Below the pieces are notes generated by a model. The model ran no database searches and was not told the DNA's origin. It was given only the letters and a program-made list of their open reading frames with translations. This document shows, in pieces, positions 1-11,212 of a stretch of 64,000 nucleotides of DNA. The stretch's first letter is position 1; the number at the start of each line of letters is the position of its first letter. Both the position numbers and the translations under genes were made by a program. Source of the DNA: Papaver somniferum (taxonomy: Eukaryota; Streptophyta; Magnoliopsida; Ranunculales; Papaveraceae); assembly GCF_003573695.1 (NCBI RefSeq), contig NC_039367.1:27986442-28050441 (forward strand). Direction: 5' to 3'.

Positions 1-483
1 GAGACCTTAGTCTAATAGGATAGTAATCAAGAATTATAGTTTTGATCACTAATATTGACAAACATGCTTGAGACACCAACGCATGCGAGTTCGAACGAGC
101 AATGGTCTAACACTAACCATTTGGTTAACTATTGTTGAACCAACTAATGTACAAGTTTGGGTACGGTTCCACAAGCCTACAAATGTGCATTTTATTTGTG
201 TATAACAAGCTATGTTTTCGATCTAACGGTTGAGAAATATTATCTTGAATCTAAATCAGGTTTTCATCTAACGGTGAATATTGAATGCTTTGTTACCAAG
301 CTAACATTGATTGCAAACCCTGATTTGAAAGACTACATAAGGGAGAACTCTAGCAAATGGGAAACCTAATTCCCACACCTTATGTGTGATACTAGTTTTC
401 TAAGCTAGATTCAATTCTCCTTTAACCTTTGGTTTTTTTCTGTAAAACCAGGTTAACGACTTAAAGACTTCATTGGGATTATG
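1..483. repeat. Left copy of a rearranged LTR block (duplicate of 7019-7500)
   Basis: This block matches 7019-7500 almost base for base at a constant offset of 7018 bp, with scattered substitutions. It is a head-to-head fusion of two LTR pieces. Bases 1-112 are an LTR start read on the minus strand (TGTTAGACC begins at 112). Bases 113-483 are an LTR middle read on the plus strand, the inverse of about 5800-6150. Short open frames inside it are fortuitous. Together with the right copy it suggests that a unit of about 7.0 kb was duplicated or recombined; the window starts inside it. Confidence 0.7.
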
Positions 484-1015
484 TAATCTAAACTCTCGAT
501 TCAATCATTGAAACATTTTCAGAGAATGTTATATAGCCGTTATTCACATACCATTTTTCGTCAGAGAAATTTCCAAAGTGATTGAAACATAACATGACTT
601 TCGTCACTTGGTAAAGATGAATTCGGCTAAAGCGAAAGATTACTAACACATATTTCGAGAAATAGAAAGGCGAGATAAACTCGGCTCGAAATAACAAATG
701 TGTATAATGAAAGTCTATATATCAAAACGACTTTTGTCTCAAGAGTAGGAGATAGAGTAAATCTACTTTTGAGTGACAGATAAGTTCAATTCTCCACATA
801 CTTTTTAGTCGATGAAGATCCACCAGTTCGTTGAGTAGTCCTTCATCTTGTATGATGATTTCCATGGAGTCTTGATCTCAACTAATCTTTTTATCCTAGT
901 CATATACTTTACCTCTAATAGGCTAGTAATCAAGACTTATAGTTTTGATCACTAATATTGACAAACATGCTTGAAATAGCAACGCATGCGAGTTCGACCG
1001 AGCAATGCTCTAACA
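484..1015 (-). mobile_element. Start of the 3' LTR of a Copia-type element, truncated
   Basis: Read on the minus strand, this begins TGTTAGAGCATTGCTCGG at 1015, directly after a polypurine tract, as a 3' LTR should. It matches the start of the 5' LTR (7130 down to about 6610). At 484 the match stops abruptly and the sequence switches to the duplicated block. The join carries the bases TTATG, shared by both parents (near 6605 and 7496), so the LTR was cut by a microhomology-type rearrangement. Confidence 0.75.
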
Positions 1016-1027
1016 ATCTCCCCCTTT
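1016..1027 (-). other. Polypurine tract of the gag-only Copia element
   Basis: On the minus strand this reads AAAGGGGGAGAT and abuts the TGTTAG start of the 3' LTR. It is the expected plus-strand DNA priming site of an LTR retrotransposon, and with the primer site at 4871-4885 it fixes the element's orientation. Confidence 0.75.
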
Positions 1028-3279
1028 GTCAATTTTAGTGGCAAAACTATTAATACATATGGAATACAAAAAATAAATAAATAAACTTTCGTAGCTCCTA
1101 TTTCACATGCCTAATCTTCAACATTACTTGAAATATTCGTCACTTCCAAGTCCTCCAATGATCCCAATGTTTGTAAGTTTAGCATCATCATTGTTGAAAA
1201 TACGTAGTTATAACAACGAGAAAACAAGAGTTCTCAATCATTGTTATACAGTGTCATAATATCATTATACAGTGTCAAAGTTCAATTGTATCACAACTTC
1301 AACAACAATAATATGGTGATATGTATCACTCCCCCTTAGTCAATACTCCATCTCACATGGAAAACACTCCTCCTTACATAATGATCCGAAAACCATATGT
1401 ATTTGTAGTGTGAACTACATATTAATTCTCCCCTTCTTGTCAATAAAATTGGCAAAGGTACAAGAACGGGATCCTAATGAAATTTCCGAAAGAGATATTT
1501 CATGAACAAAACAAAAAACACGTATCATATTATTTAGATGCAATCATAAAGCCAAACCTAAATGCATTCATCAAGGATTTTAAAGATACAAGAAAACCTA
1601 TAACATTCCACAGCCGCACTCCCCACAAATATTTGGCAATTAAGCGCAAGTTAAAAAAGAACTCTCCCCCATAAAATGTCATTCCCAACGGAAAAACAAG
1701 AGCGACCTTAATTTCGAAAGAAAAGAAGGATTTCTTTGGACATAACAAATCACATACAAGTATGAATTTGAATCCAAAACTCAATCAAATTAACCACAAG
1801 AGAACCCATGATTAATTCAATCGAAATACACAACCAAACTAATCACAAAATTAATCAATTTAATTGGCCATAATCACATAAGAGAGTCTATGGAGCAATG
1901 ACTAAGTTAATCAAGAAAATAATCAACCCATACATAAACGCTCAAACATAAGAAGACTTATGGAGTTATAACTAGATAACCAAACAAGATGATTAATTTA
2001 GTCCAAAATGCTCGACCTAAAATACCTTACGGAACGACAACAAAGCTAATCATAAAAATAATCAACTTGGTTGTTTCGCTCTCAACATAAGACACATTAC
2101 GTAGCCTCACAGTAATACAAAAATATGGATCAGGGAAGATCAATTACTGCGGAATATACAAGGATTTATTCTATTTTCCATCATTATTCGCATAACGACA
2201 TTCAATAGACATAATCCTTGAAACAAAAGATTCGAACCTATCTTCCATCAATAATTGACAATATAGGCTTAACTTTTGTATTTTTCAAAAGTCCATTCAT
2301 TCTTTATCAACATAAGCATATCGATATACAAAAGACTTTACTTTTGGCAAGTTATGGGATAATCATAGTTCACGGATGCAAACACACATATCCCATAAAT
2401 AATTGCAATATGTAAAACAATAAAGATTAATACTGCAAAAATCATCTTCCAAACAAATTTAGAATTTAAACCAATAAATCTAAAAACATGAATATGAAAA
2501 CGTTGGACATAGCTATGTGTAATCATAATATTGGCTAATCCAACCTCTAGTTATTTTTCTAAACAAAACAAGAAAAATAGAAGATTTACTAGATGTTAAG
2601 ACCTTTGAAAAATTCTTTATCATCCCAGAACTCCTTGTCGTTAACAGCCATTGGGACATAAGGTTCATTAAGGTAGGAGTTTATATCAATAAACCTTCTT
2701 GGCTGATGTTATCGAATTAGGGCCTTCTGAATCTCATGAGTCTTATATACAAAAGCCTTTATTTGTTGAATATCTTTTCGCATCTCCTTCAACACATCAA
2801 GAACATCATAAAACTTCTGAGAATTCGAAGGAATGGCTATTGGATTCCTCACATTCCTTCCTTTTCTTTTCAATGTCAGAGCAGGTGGATATTTTTCTTT
2901 TTCCTTCATGATTGATGGCTTAAAAACCAAATTAACATCCTTTCCATCAGAAGACATCATGCTTGGAGTATCCATAACTTATGGGGTTATGATAGGAAAT
3001 CACAATTTGCTCAACAAGCAGTCTTGAGATAAGAAGGTTATAGAGAAGTAAAAAGGAATGTAGGATTTCGAAACCTTTAAACAGGTTCGTATACGTCCAG
3101 CTTACAACTCTATAAAGGGTAGAATTGACGATGATAACCCTCTCTTTTTGTTGATAGACAGAAAGTAACAAAAAAAAAACTAAGGAAAGAAAAAAAAAAA
3201 ATTCCTAAAGCCCGAGTGAAATAAAATCATTGTCTCTTTTGATCAGGCACATGAGACAAGATTTTTCCAACGTCAACAA
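1028..3279 (-). mobile_element. Internal non-coding region of the Copia element; pol missing
   Basis: These 2.2 kb lie between gag and the polypurine tract, where protease, integrase, reverse transcriptase and RNase H should sit. I find no pol motif (no YVDD, no integrase DDE, no HHCC) in either strand. Only short frames are present, plus A-rich runs at 3170-3205. The element therefore looks non-autonomous. Confidence 0.6.
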
Positions 3280-4821
3280 TTAAGTTGCGTTGAGGTGAAC
3301 TACAATTTGTCCACCATTTTCCTCTTGAGAGGAATCCACAGACTTTTTTATATCAAAACGACTTGACCCTACTTTCTTCTTTAATGGTCTAAGTTTATCC
3401 TTGGAAACTAACTTCTTAGAAGAAGATAAAATCCTACATATCTCAGCGTTGTTCTGAGGAAGTTTAAGCTTCCTTGATAAATGATTTGCTCTTTGTTGAA
3501 GTTTGTTGACGTGCCTCAATTGGTGTTTGTACATGTAACACTTTGAAAGTTCATGACCCTTTAATGAACAATAAGAACACGTTAAGTTAGGATAAAAGTC
3601 AGGCTTATAAGATGTGCAGGCTGCTAGGCAAATGGTATAACCTGAAACATTAAAAACAGAGTTTCCAAATGATGGGTCAACTTTTTCTTCCAGAATAGTT
3701 GGATTTTCTTCTGAAAGAATATCAAGATTAATGTATGTATCGCTACAATTATCAAAATCAATATTTTCACCAAGAAGTGCAACACTTGATTTCTCGTCTT
3801 CATTAGACTCATAGTTGTCAGACATTTCATAAAGAGTTGCATCCAGACCTTTGTTATCAGTGTATTTTCTACGATTTGGGCCCTCGTTTGCAAAATGACC
3901 AAATCCTTTACACTTAAAGCACCAAGGCATATCCTCGTCATCAGTTTCATCAATATCATTATTTTTAGGAGGAACACGATTGTGAGGTTTGACTGATGCC
4001 TTAGGCTTATCTCTGGAGAACCGTTTACTTCTCTTCAATAGGAGATCCCAAAACTGTATGGTGATCATCGAGACTGACTTGTCAATATCTTCATCTGATG
4101 AATTTGTCTCAAAGTGATCATCTTCAGATATATACGCTTTTTTACCTTTATCAAGTAATGTAGTGAACGCGACATCCTTGGTTTTGGATGAGTATTCATG
4201 ATCAAAGATCTTAAGCTTCCGAACCAACGTATTTCTGGAAAGATTATCAAGGTTATTTCCCTCAACGATGGCATGTTTCTTATAATTGCATCTATATGGA
4301 AGCGATATGAGAATTTTCATCACAATGTCCTTTTCAGAAATAGTCTTACCCAATGCAAAAGATGCATTAACAATTTCTGATACTTTGTGATTAAACTCAT
4401 CAAATGTGTCTTCATCTGCCATACGAAGGTTTTCCCAATCTTAATTAAGGTTTTGAAGCCTAGCTTCCTTTTCACTGGTATTACCTTCGAATACGGTTTC
4501 TAAGATTTCCCAAGCTTCTTGCAACTTAGTGCAATTAGACACATGGTGCTGAAGATTTGGGGTAATGGCATGTATTATGGCATTCAAATTGTCGGAGTAT
4601 TGTTTCGCAATAATTATCTCGGAAGGGGTGTATTCACCAATATTCTTGGGAACGTTTACATCTCCAACTGCCTCAACGAGAGGATCATAGACATTAACCA
4701 CATGTACCCATGATAGAGAATCACCTGCCTGAAGAAAAACTCGCATAACAATTTTCCACCATAAGTAATTTGAGCCATCAAAGACTGGTGGAACGTTAAT
4801 AGAGATAACACCTCTGTTCAT
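3280..4821 (-). pseudogene. Copia gag (UBN2/DUF4219 type) with an in-frame stop
   Basis: The structural polyprotein of a Copia retrotransposon. The N-terminal piece (4821-4441) has the FDGSNYLWWKIVM signature of plant Copia gag, followed by a conserved helical region ending KEARLQNLN. A TAA at 4441-4443 interrupts the frame. The same frame resumes and runs 380 codons from 4422, with the UBN2 core (EFNHKVSEIVNASFALG, then MKILISLPYRC) and a zinc knuckle. Counted from the Met at 4422, the knuckle has C168, C171 and H176, but the fourth ligand is glycine (G181), so it is broken. A second Cys/His cluster (CSYCSLKGHELSKC) follows. No pol is attached. Confidence 0.85.
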
Positions 4822-4870
4822 AGAGTCAGATCGCTACAAACACAGACTTACAAGGTCTTAAATGTGTTTT

Positions 4871-4885
4871 CCTGCTCTAATACAA
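4871..4885 (-). other. Primer-binding site (initiator tRNA-Met type)
   Basis: The minus strand reads TTGTATTAGAGCAGG three bases inside the 5' LTR end. This is the plant Copia tRNA-iMet primer site (usual TGGTATCAGAGC) with two changes. It lies between LTR and gag in the expected order. Confidence 0.7.
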
Positions 4886-4887
4886 AA

Positions 4888-7130
4888 TGAAAAAGCGGGG
4901 GGTCTAACAACCACACCCCACAATTCAATTAGCAATTTGTATGGACAAAATCCAATATACTTTTATGAGAATCAACTAGATAGTTATACTCAATCAATAA
5001 AAAAGTATATCAAAGTGTTTATATCTCAATCTCTCGATTTGATCTTTACTCAAGCAAATAGAAATCTGCGAGTCTTTATCAAAGAGAGATAACTTGGATG
5101 GTATCAAAGACCAATATCCAAGTGTCAATCAATTTAAATCAACAACCAAAGAAGGTCGGATATTCAAATTGATTGAACAACAGACAACCCGTATTATTCA
5201 ATTATATAAACAAATATAATGCGGAATAAAAATAACACAGACACCAGAATTTTGTTAACGAGGAAACCGAAAATGCAAAAAAAAAACCGGCACCTAGTCC
5301 AGATTGAACACACATTGTATTAAGTCACTATATAAACTAGCCTACTCCAAACTAACTTCGGTCTGGACTATAGTTGAACCCCAATCAATCTCACACTGAT
5401 CCAAGGTACGGTTGCGCTCCTTACATCTCTGATCGCAGCAGGATACTATGCACTTGATTCTCTTAGCTGATCTCACCCACAACTAAGAGTTTCTACGACC
5501 CAAAGTTGGAGACTTTAATAAACAAATATGTATATCACACAGATAAATCCGTCTCCCAGGAACATACCTACGAGTTTTGTTCGGTCTTTTGATAAATCAA
5601 GGTGTACAAGATCCAATAAATAACCTGGACTTATATTCCCGAAGAATAGTTTAGTAATAACCTGGACTTAAGAGTTTTGTTCGGAGATATAAATCTCAAG
5701 CCAATTATTACAATTGTACTCGTACGATAGAAACAACAAGATCATATCACACAACTACGACAAAAGTAGTATCGGTCTGGCTTCACAATCCCACTGAAGT
5801 CTTTAAGTCGTTAACCTGGTATAGAAGAAGAAACCAATGGTTAAATGAGAATCGACTCTGTCTATGCAACTAATATCACATGTAAGGTGTGGGGATTAGG
5901 TTTCCCAGTTGTTAGATTTCTCCCTTATATACACTTTCAAATCAGGGTTTGCAATCAATATTAGCTTAGTAACAAAGCATTCAGTATTCACTGTTAGATG
6001 AAAACCTGATTAGATTCAAGCTAATACTTCTCAACCGTTAGATCGAAAACCTAGCTTGTCACACACAAATGAAATGTCCAATTTTAGGTTTATGAACCGT
6101 ACCCAAACATTAACATTTGTTGGTTCAACAAGTTAACCAAATGGTTATCCATATGTTTACTCTCATATAAACCTTATTCTTCTTCACCATAACTAGTTCA
6201 AATGACTTAAATGAACTAGTTAGAGAGTTTTTTAATTGTAAAGAAATCTTATGTAACTACACAAGACACAATTGAAGCAAAATCGGTTTGACTCGCTCGA
6301 ATCGGTTCATGCACTTTATAGCCACGGTTTGCAAAAGCATTCCTTAGTTTATTTAAACATTAGTTCAAGAACAACTGACTTTAGATATAACCTTCTCAAA
6401 TTCGCGTACTGGGTTCGCGGACTTAAGATCATGGAAGGAGTACACAAACTCGAGCAGAAAATCTCGATCCAAGAAGTTCCGAAAGTTCGCGACTTGGCTC
6501 ACACCAATTCCAACTTATCTTGATCAATAAAGTTAGCAAACTTTGGTTCAAGGAATAAGACTTATGCATATATGTGATTCCACAACAATGCTTATATCCA
6601 CCAATGGTTATGTAATCTAAACTCTCATTTCAATCATTGAAACATTCTCAAAGAACGTTATATAGCCGTTATTCACAAACCATTTTTCGTCCGAGCAATT
6701 TTGAAATTGATTGAAACATAACATGACTTTCATCACTTGGTAAAGATGAACTCGGCTTACCAACACACATTTCGATAAATAGATAGGCGAGATGAACTCG
6801 GCTCTAAATAGCAAATGTGTATAATGAAAGTCTATTATCAAAACGACTTTTTTCTCAAGAGTAGGAGATAGAGTACATAGACTTTTGAGTGACAGATAAG
6901 TTCAAGTCTCCATATACCTTTTAGTCGATGAAGATCCACTAGTTCCCTGAGTAGTCCTTCGTCTTGTATGATGATTTCCATGGAGTCTTGAGCTCAACTA
7001 CACTTTTTATCCTAGTCTGAGACCTTAGTCTAATAGGATAGTAATCAATACTTATAGTTTTGATCACTAATATTGACAAACATGCTTGAGATACCAACGC
7101 ATGCGATTTTGACCGAGCAATGGTCTAACA
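4888..7130 (-). mobile_element. 5' LTR of the gag-only Copia element (2.24 kb)
   Basis: On the minus strand it begins TGTTAGACCATTGC at 7130 and ends ...CTTTTTCA at 4888, so it has the canonical TG...CA ends. The primer site follows at once. The start matches the 3' LTR at 1015 and the end matches, inverted, the plus-strand LTR end at 11212. It includes the family-typical stretch around 5230-5330 (GTTAACGAGGAAACCG on the plus strand). The minus-strand frames inside are not genes. Confidence 0.75.
5924..5931 (-). promoter_or_regulatory. Possible TATA box of the Copia LTR
   Basis: The minus strand reads TATATAAG within the middle of the 5' LTR, followed by a purine-rich stretch. The position and orientation suit the LTR's own promoter driving gag. 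This rests on the motif only. Confidence 0.4.
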
Positions 7131-7610
7131 CTAACCATTTGGTTAACTATTGTTGAACCAACTAATGTACAAGTTTGGGTACGGTTACACAAGCCTACAA
7201 ACGTGCATTTTATTTGTGTATAACAAGCTATGTTTTCGATCTAACGGTTCAGAAATATTATCTTGAATCTAAATCAGGTTTTCATCTAACGGTGAATATT
7301 GAATGCTTTGTTACCAAGCTAACATTGATTGCAAACCCTGATTTGAAAGACTACATAAGGGAGAACTCTAGCAACTGGGAAACCTAATTCCCACACCTTA
7401 CGTGTGATACTAGTTTGCTAAGCTAGATTCAATTCTCCTTTAACCTTTGGTTTTTTTCTGTAAAACCAGGTTAACGACTTAAAGACTTCATTGGGATTAT
7501 GAAGCCAGACTGATACTACTTTTCTTGTAGTTGTGTGATCTGATCTTGCTGTTTCTATCGTACGATTTCAATTGAAATAATTGGCTTGAGATTTCTATCT
7601 CCGATACAAA
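7131..7610 (+). repeat. LTR middle fragment in plus orientation
   Basis: This segment is the inverse of about 5690-6150 inside the adjacent 5' LTR; both contain the TTGGGTACGGTT and TTCTATCGTACGA stretches. It meets the start of the minus-strand LTR head-to-head at 7130. The first 370 bases are the right copy of the block at 113-483. Bases 7611-7676 are unassigned. Confidence 0.65.
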
Positions 7611-8394
7611 AGATAAAAAGAAATCACAAATACTTTGTCTCATCGTTTTTTATTCCACAATATCTTTTTTCGCTGTTGTTAGAGCATGGCTCGGTTGAAC
7701 CCACCAAGCGTTGGTATGTCAAGTTTGGTTGTCATATTTTAGTGAATCAAAACTCATGTTAAGAGTCTCTTGATTATGTACTAGAGTTAAACTTTGCATA
7801 GGTTAGCTTGAAAGTATTAGGATATGAGACATTACAAGTACTGCGAAGTCTTGAAGATGTGAAGAAGTAAGGAGCTCAACGAAAATAATCATCCTTCTAC
7901 TTGAAGTTAGTGATATTTGACTTGAACTGTTTTATTACCTAACATATCTTTCAAGTCGTGCGTATTAAAAACATATCTGCAAAGCATATTTGAACTCTAG
8001 ATATACATAGTATTAATGAATACAATACGAGGTTTATTGCTTAACCATTAAACTTTGTAGATAAGACATCGCCATAATCATTTGAATGCTATTGTGATTA
8101 TGTACGGGTATGAGGTGAGGATTTCATCCTAAAGAACAATGTTTACATGTCTTCTAAGGAAGTAAGTTCACAAATTTGTTTGTGAACCGAAAAGGAAATT
8201 TCCAGGTGTTATTGGTTTTGTTATTCATTGCATATCTTATGAACAACCAATATGTGTGATAGAGTATAAGCGCTCATAACTTGTTGTGTTCTTGGTAGAA
8301 CTATTCACAAAGGCTTGACTTATGTATTGGTAGAACTTTTATTAGTAAAACCGATCATAAATAATCACCTGAGGTATGATATGATTTTGTATGT

Positions 8395-8518
8395 CTATCC
8401 TTGTAAGGGAAAAGGAACCTATCCTTGTAAGGGAAAGGGAACCGATCCTTGTAGGGGGAAAGGAAACCGATCCTTGTAGGGGGGAATGGAACTGATCCTA
8501 GTAAGGGGTGCAGTACAT
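8395..8518 (+). repeat. Minisatellite inside the LTR
   Basis: Five adjacent degenerate units of about 24 bp share the core GATCCTTGTAGGGGGAA. Two more solitary units occur at about 8531 and 8632. It lies upstream of the LTR TATA box, a position where LTR enhancer repeats are often found. Confidence 0.8.
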
Positions 8519-9194
8519 CAAAGGGGAACCGATCCTTGTATATAGTGCATCAAGGTTTATAGCATAAAGGGTAACCAATCCTATGGACATGTGCAACACA
8601 TATAAGTTAGATACCATATATATGTGGGGAACCGATCCTGGTACCTAGTCAACCGAATCTTTGGGAAGCTAGTGTGACTATGTGTAGTACTCACATGGAA
8701 GTAGAACAGAAACTTGTTTTGGTAAAACCGTTACACCCATGATTGTGATTCAATGTTGGTTTGATCAATCACATAGTTCTTGAAAGTCAGATGAACCAAT
8801 TCTAAACTTGTTTGGAACTGTGGAAAATCGGTTTCAAGGTTGTAAGTGTGAAAGAGAACTTACAAAGTAAAGATGTCGACATACTTTGAACACGTGATGT
8901 GAATGTTTATTACTATAATTGTTCAAAGATATTCATTAACGGATAAGGGAAGAGAATCCGAGGATCGAAACATACGTTAGTTAAGAATCTTTTAATTAAG
9001 GTTATTAATTTCATTTTGTAGGGAAATTCCTGAATTAGTAATGTGCATTTGCTAATTATATTTTCTGAGAGATTTCGATCATTATATTTGGACAGAGCAT
9101 TTCCATGAATTATGATAACCAAATCTGTGCTTTTATGAATATCTTGAGAATGTTTTCGTTTTTGGAAATTCCTTGGTGTCCAAACTTCCTTGTC

Positions 9195-9202
9195 TATAAA
9201 TA
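9195..9202 (+). promoter_or_regulatory. TATA box of the plus-strand LTR
   Basis: A perfect TATAAATA is followed about 40 bases later by a short tandem repeat of AATTAGGTGAAAT. The position within the LTR fits a pol II start near 9230. Motif evidence only. Confidence 0.45.
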
Positions 9203-10300
9203 CACGAAGTTTTCCTTTCTAATTAGGTGAAATCTCTTAGGTGAAATCTAATTAGGTGAAATATCTTACGTCCGCTCAATTTAAAGTCTTCTTTGGTATT
9301 GAGAATCTCTAGCACGGGTGGTGGAAAAATAGATAATTGCGGTTTATCTTTGTTTTTTTGATTCATTTGATTGACTAACGGTGGTTGAAATATGATTGCA
9401 CCTAGTTTGTTTATTCTTTAGAATCTTCTCTTCTGATCTAAGATTCACTCAAACTAGTTCAGAGTTTCGACAGGGATCTTTAGGATATTGTTAGTTCTAA
9501 AGAAGATCTTGTGATAATCCATTGTTAACCGACTCCGCTCTGTGAGTGATTGATCACAAGAGATTCGAGTGATTGTGTGCAGGTGTTTATTGAAGATTTA
9601 AGAAGATTTGAAGACAAAGAAGATATTTAAGATCTGACTTGGGTTTTGTAGTGCAGAATACTTGTTTGGGAAAAACAGGATCCAATTAATAATCAGTTTA
9701 TCCTTGTGGTAGATTGGATTGATTAAGTGAGTATATCGGCATCAACACGATTCTTCAGATTAAAGGTGTTGTTGGCTTAATCTTAAACGATTACCTTTGG
9801 GTGATTGAACATAAGATAGATCCATACGCGATGAAGGATTTTATGTTAAGATAAACAGAAGAGCCTTTGTCTGACTCATATCACTTGGTTGTATTGAGTT
9901 ATACCAAACATATTTCTTGTTCCTTTACTGTTTGGAATACGAACCAAAGGTATTGTTCCTAGTACGTGACTTATTCATAGGTCGGAGGCGTGGGAATACA
10001 GATGGAACTAGGTGAACTATAAGGTTAGTTACTTGGTCTCAACTATACGAAGTTAAGTGTAATTTTGTGTAGCGGCTTAATCCTGAGAGTATTCAATTCT
10101 GGACTAGGTCCCGGAGTTTTTCTGCATTTGCGGTTTCCTCGTTAACAAAATCTTGCTGTGTCATTTACTTTTATATTCGGCATTACAATTGTTTTATTAT
10201 AATTAAAATAAATTACACAAACGTTAATTCCTATTTACTTGATAAGAAATCCCATTGTGTTTGGTTAAGTCCGAACCTTTGTATCAAGTAAACATATTTC

Positions 10301-11212
10301 GTTGTTGTATTATCTCGATCTCGTATCCATAGAGGATCACACGAAGTGTGAACCGATTAGTTGTATTGTCTCGAATCAGTCCATACAATCACTTTCGGAG
10401 AAAGCACTTATAGGTAGGAAAAGTTTTAGCTTGAGGTATATTCGCGTACCCTCGCCTTTTCAGCTGCGTCGATTAAGACTATTGTGAGGTGATTGATAAT
10501 ACTAGGCTGTTCTTCGGGAATATAAGTCTGGTTTATCAATTGGTTCCTGTTCACCTTGGTTTATCAAAAGGCAGAACAAAACTCGTAAGTATATTCGTGG
10601 GAGACGGATTTATCTATTACCGTAGACTTTTCATTGTGATACAAATTTGTTTATTAAAGTATTCGACTTTGGATCGTAGCAACTCTTAGTTGTGGGTGAG
10701 ATCAGTTAAGGGAATCAAGTACGTCGTATATTGATGGGATCAGAGGCGTAAGAGCATAATTGTACCTTGGATCAATGTGAGATTGATTGGGGTTCAACTA
10801 CAGTCCAGACCGAAGTTAGTTTGGAGTAGGCTAGTGTCTGTAACGGCTTAATACAATGTATGTTCAATCTGGACTAGATATTATATTTGTTTATATAATT
10901 GAAATAATACAGGTTGTGCATTGTTCAATCAGTTAGAATATTCGACCTTTTGGGTTGTTGATTTAAATTGATTGACACTTGGATATTGGTCTCTGGTATT
11001 ATCCAAGATATCTCTCTATGATAAAGACTCGCAGATTTATATTTGCTTGAGTAAAGATCAAATCGAGAGATTGAGATATAAACTCTTTAGTATACTTTTT
11101 ATCTAGATTGAGTCTGACTATCTAGTTGATTCTCTAGAAAGTGTATTGGAGTTTGTCCATACAGATTGCTAATCGAATTGTTGGGTGTGGTTGTTAGACC
11201 CCCTCTTTTTCA
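10301..11212 (+). mobile_element. 3' part of a second Copia-type LTR
   Basis: About 10490-11212 matches, inverted, 4888 to about 5560 of the minus-strand 5' LTR and ends ...CTTTTTCA at 11212. Relative to that copy it lacks the GTTAACGAGG stretch near 10870. No primer site or gag follows, so this is a truncated or solo remnant. Confidence 0.65.

Larger units (their letters stand above)
7677..10300 (+). mobile_element. Plus-strand Copia-type LTR, related subfamily
   Basis: It begins TGTTAGAGCATGGCTCGG, the same LTR start as the minus-strand element. It runs through a minisatellite (8395-8518), a TATA box (9195) and, near 10090-10150, the family's LTR-end signature (GACTAGGTCC, then GGTTTCCTCGTTAACAAAA). 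The true end is not seen, because another LTR end is fused on downstream. There is no coding capacity. The 10300 boundary is approximate. Confidence 0.55.

Noticed and set aside
8395..8650. Regularly spaced repeats resembling a CRISPR array
   Set aside because: The units are contiguous and degenerate without unique spacers, inside a plant LTR; it is a minisatellite.
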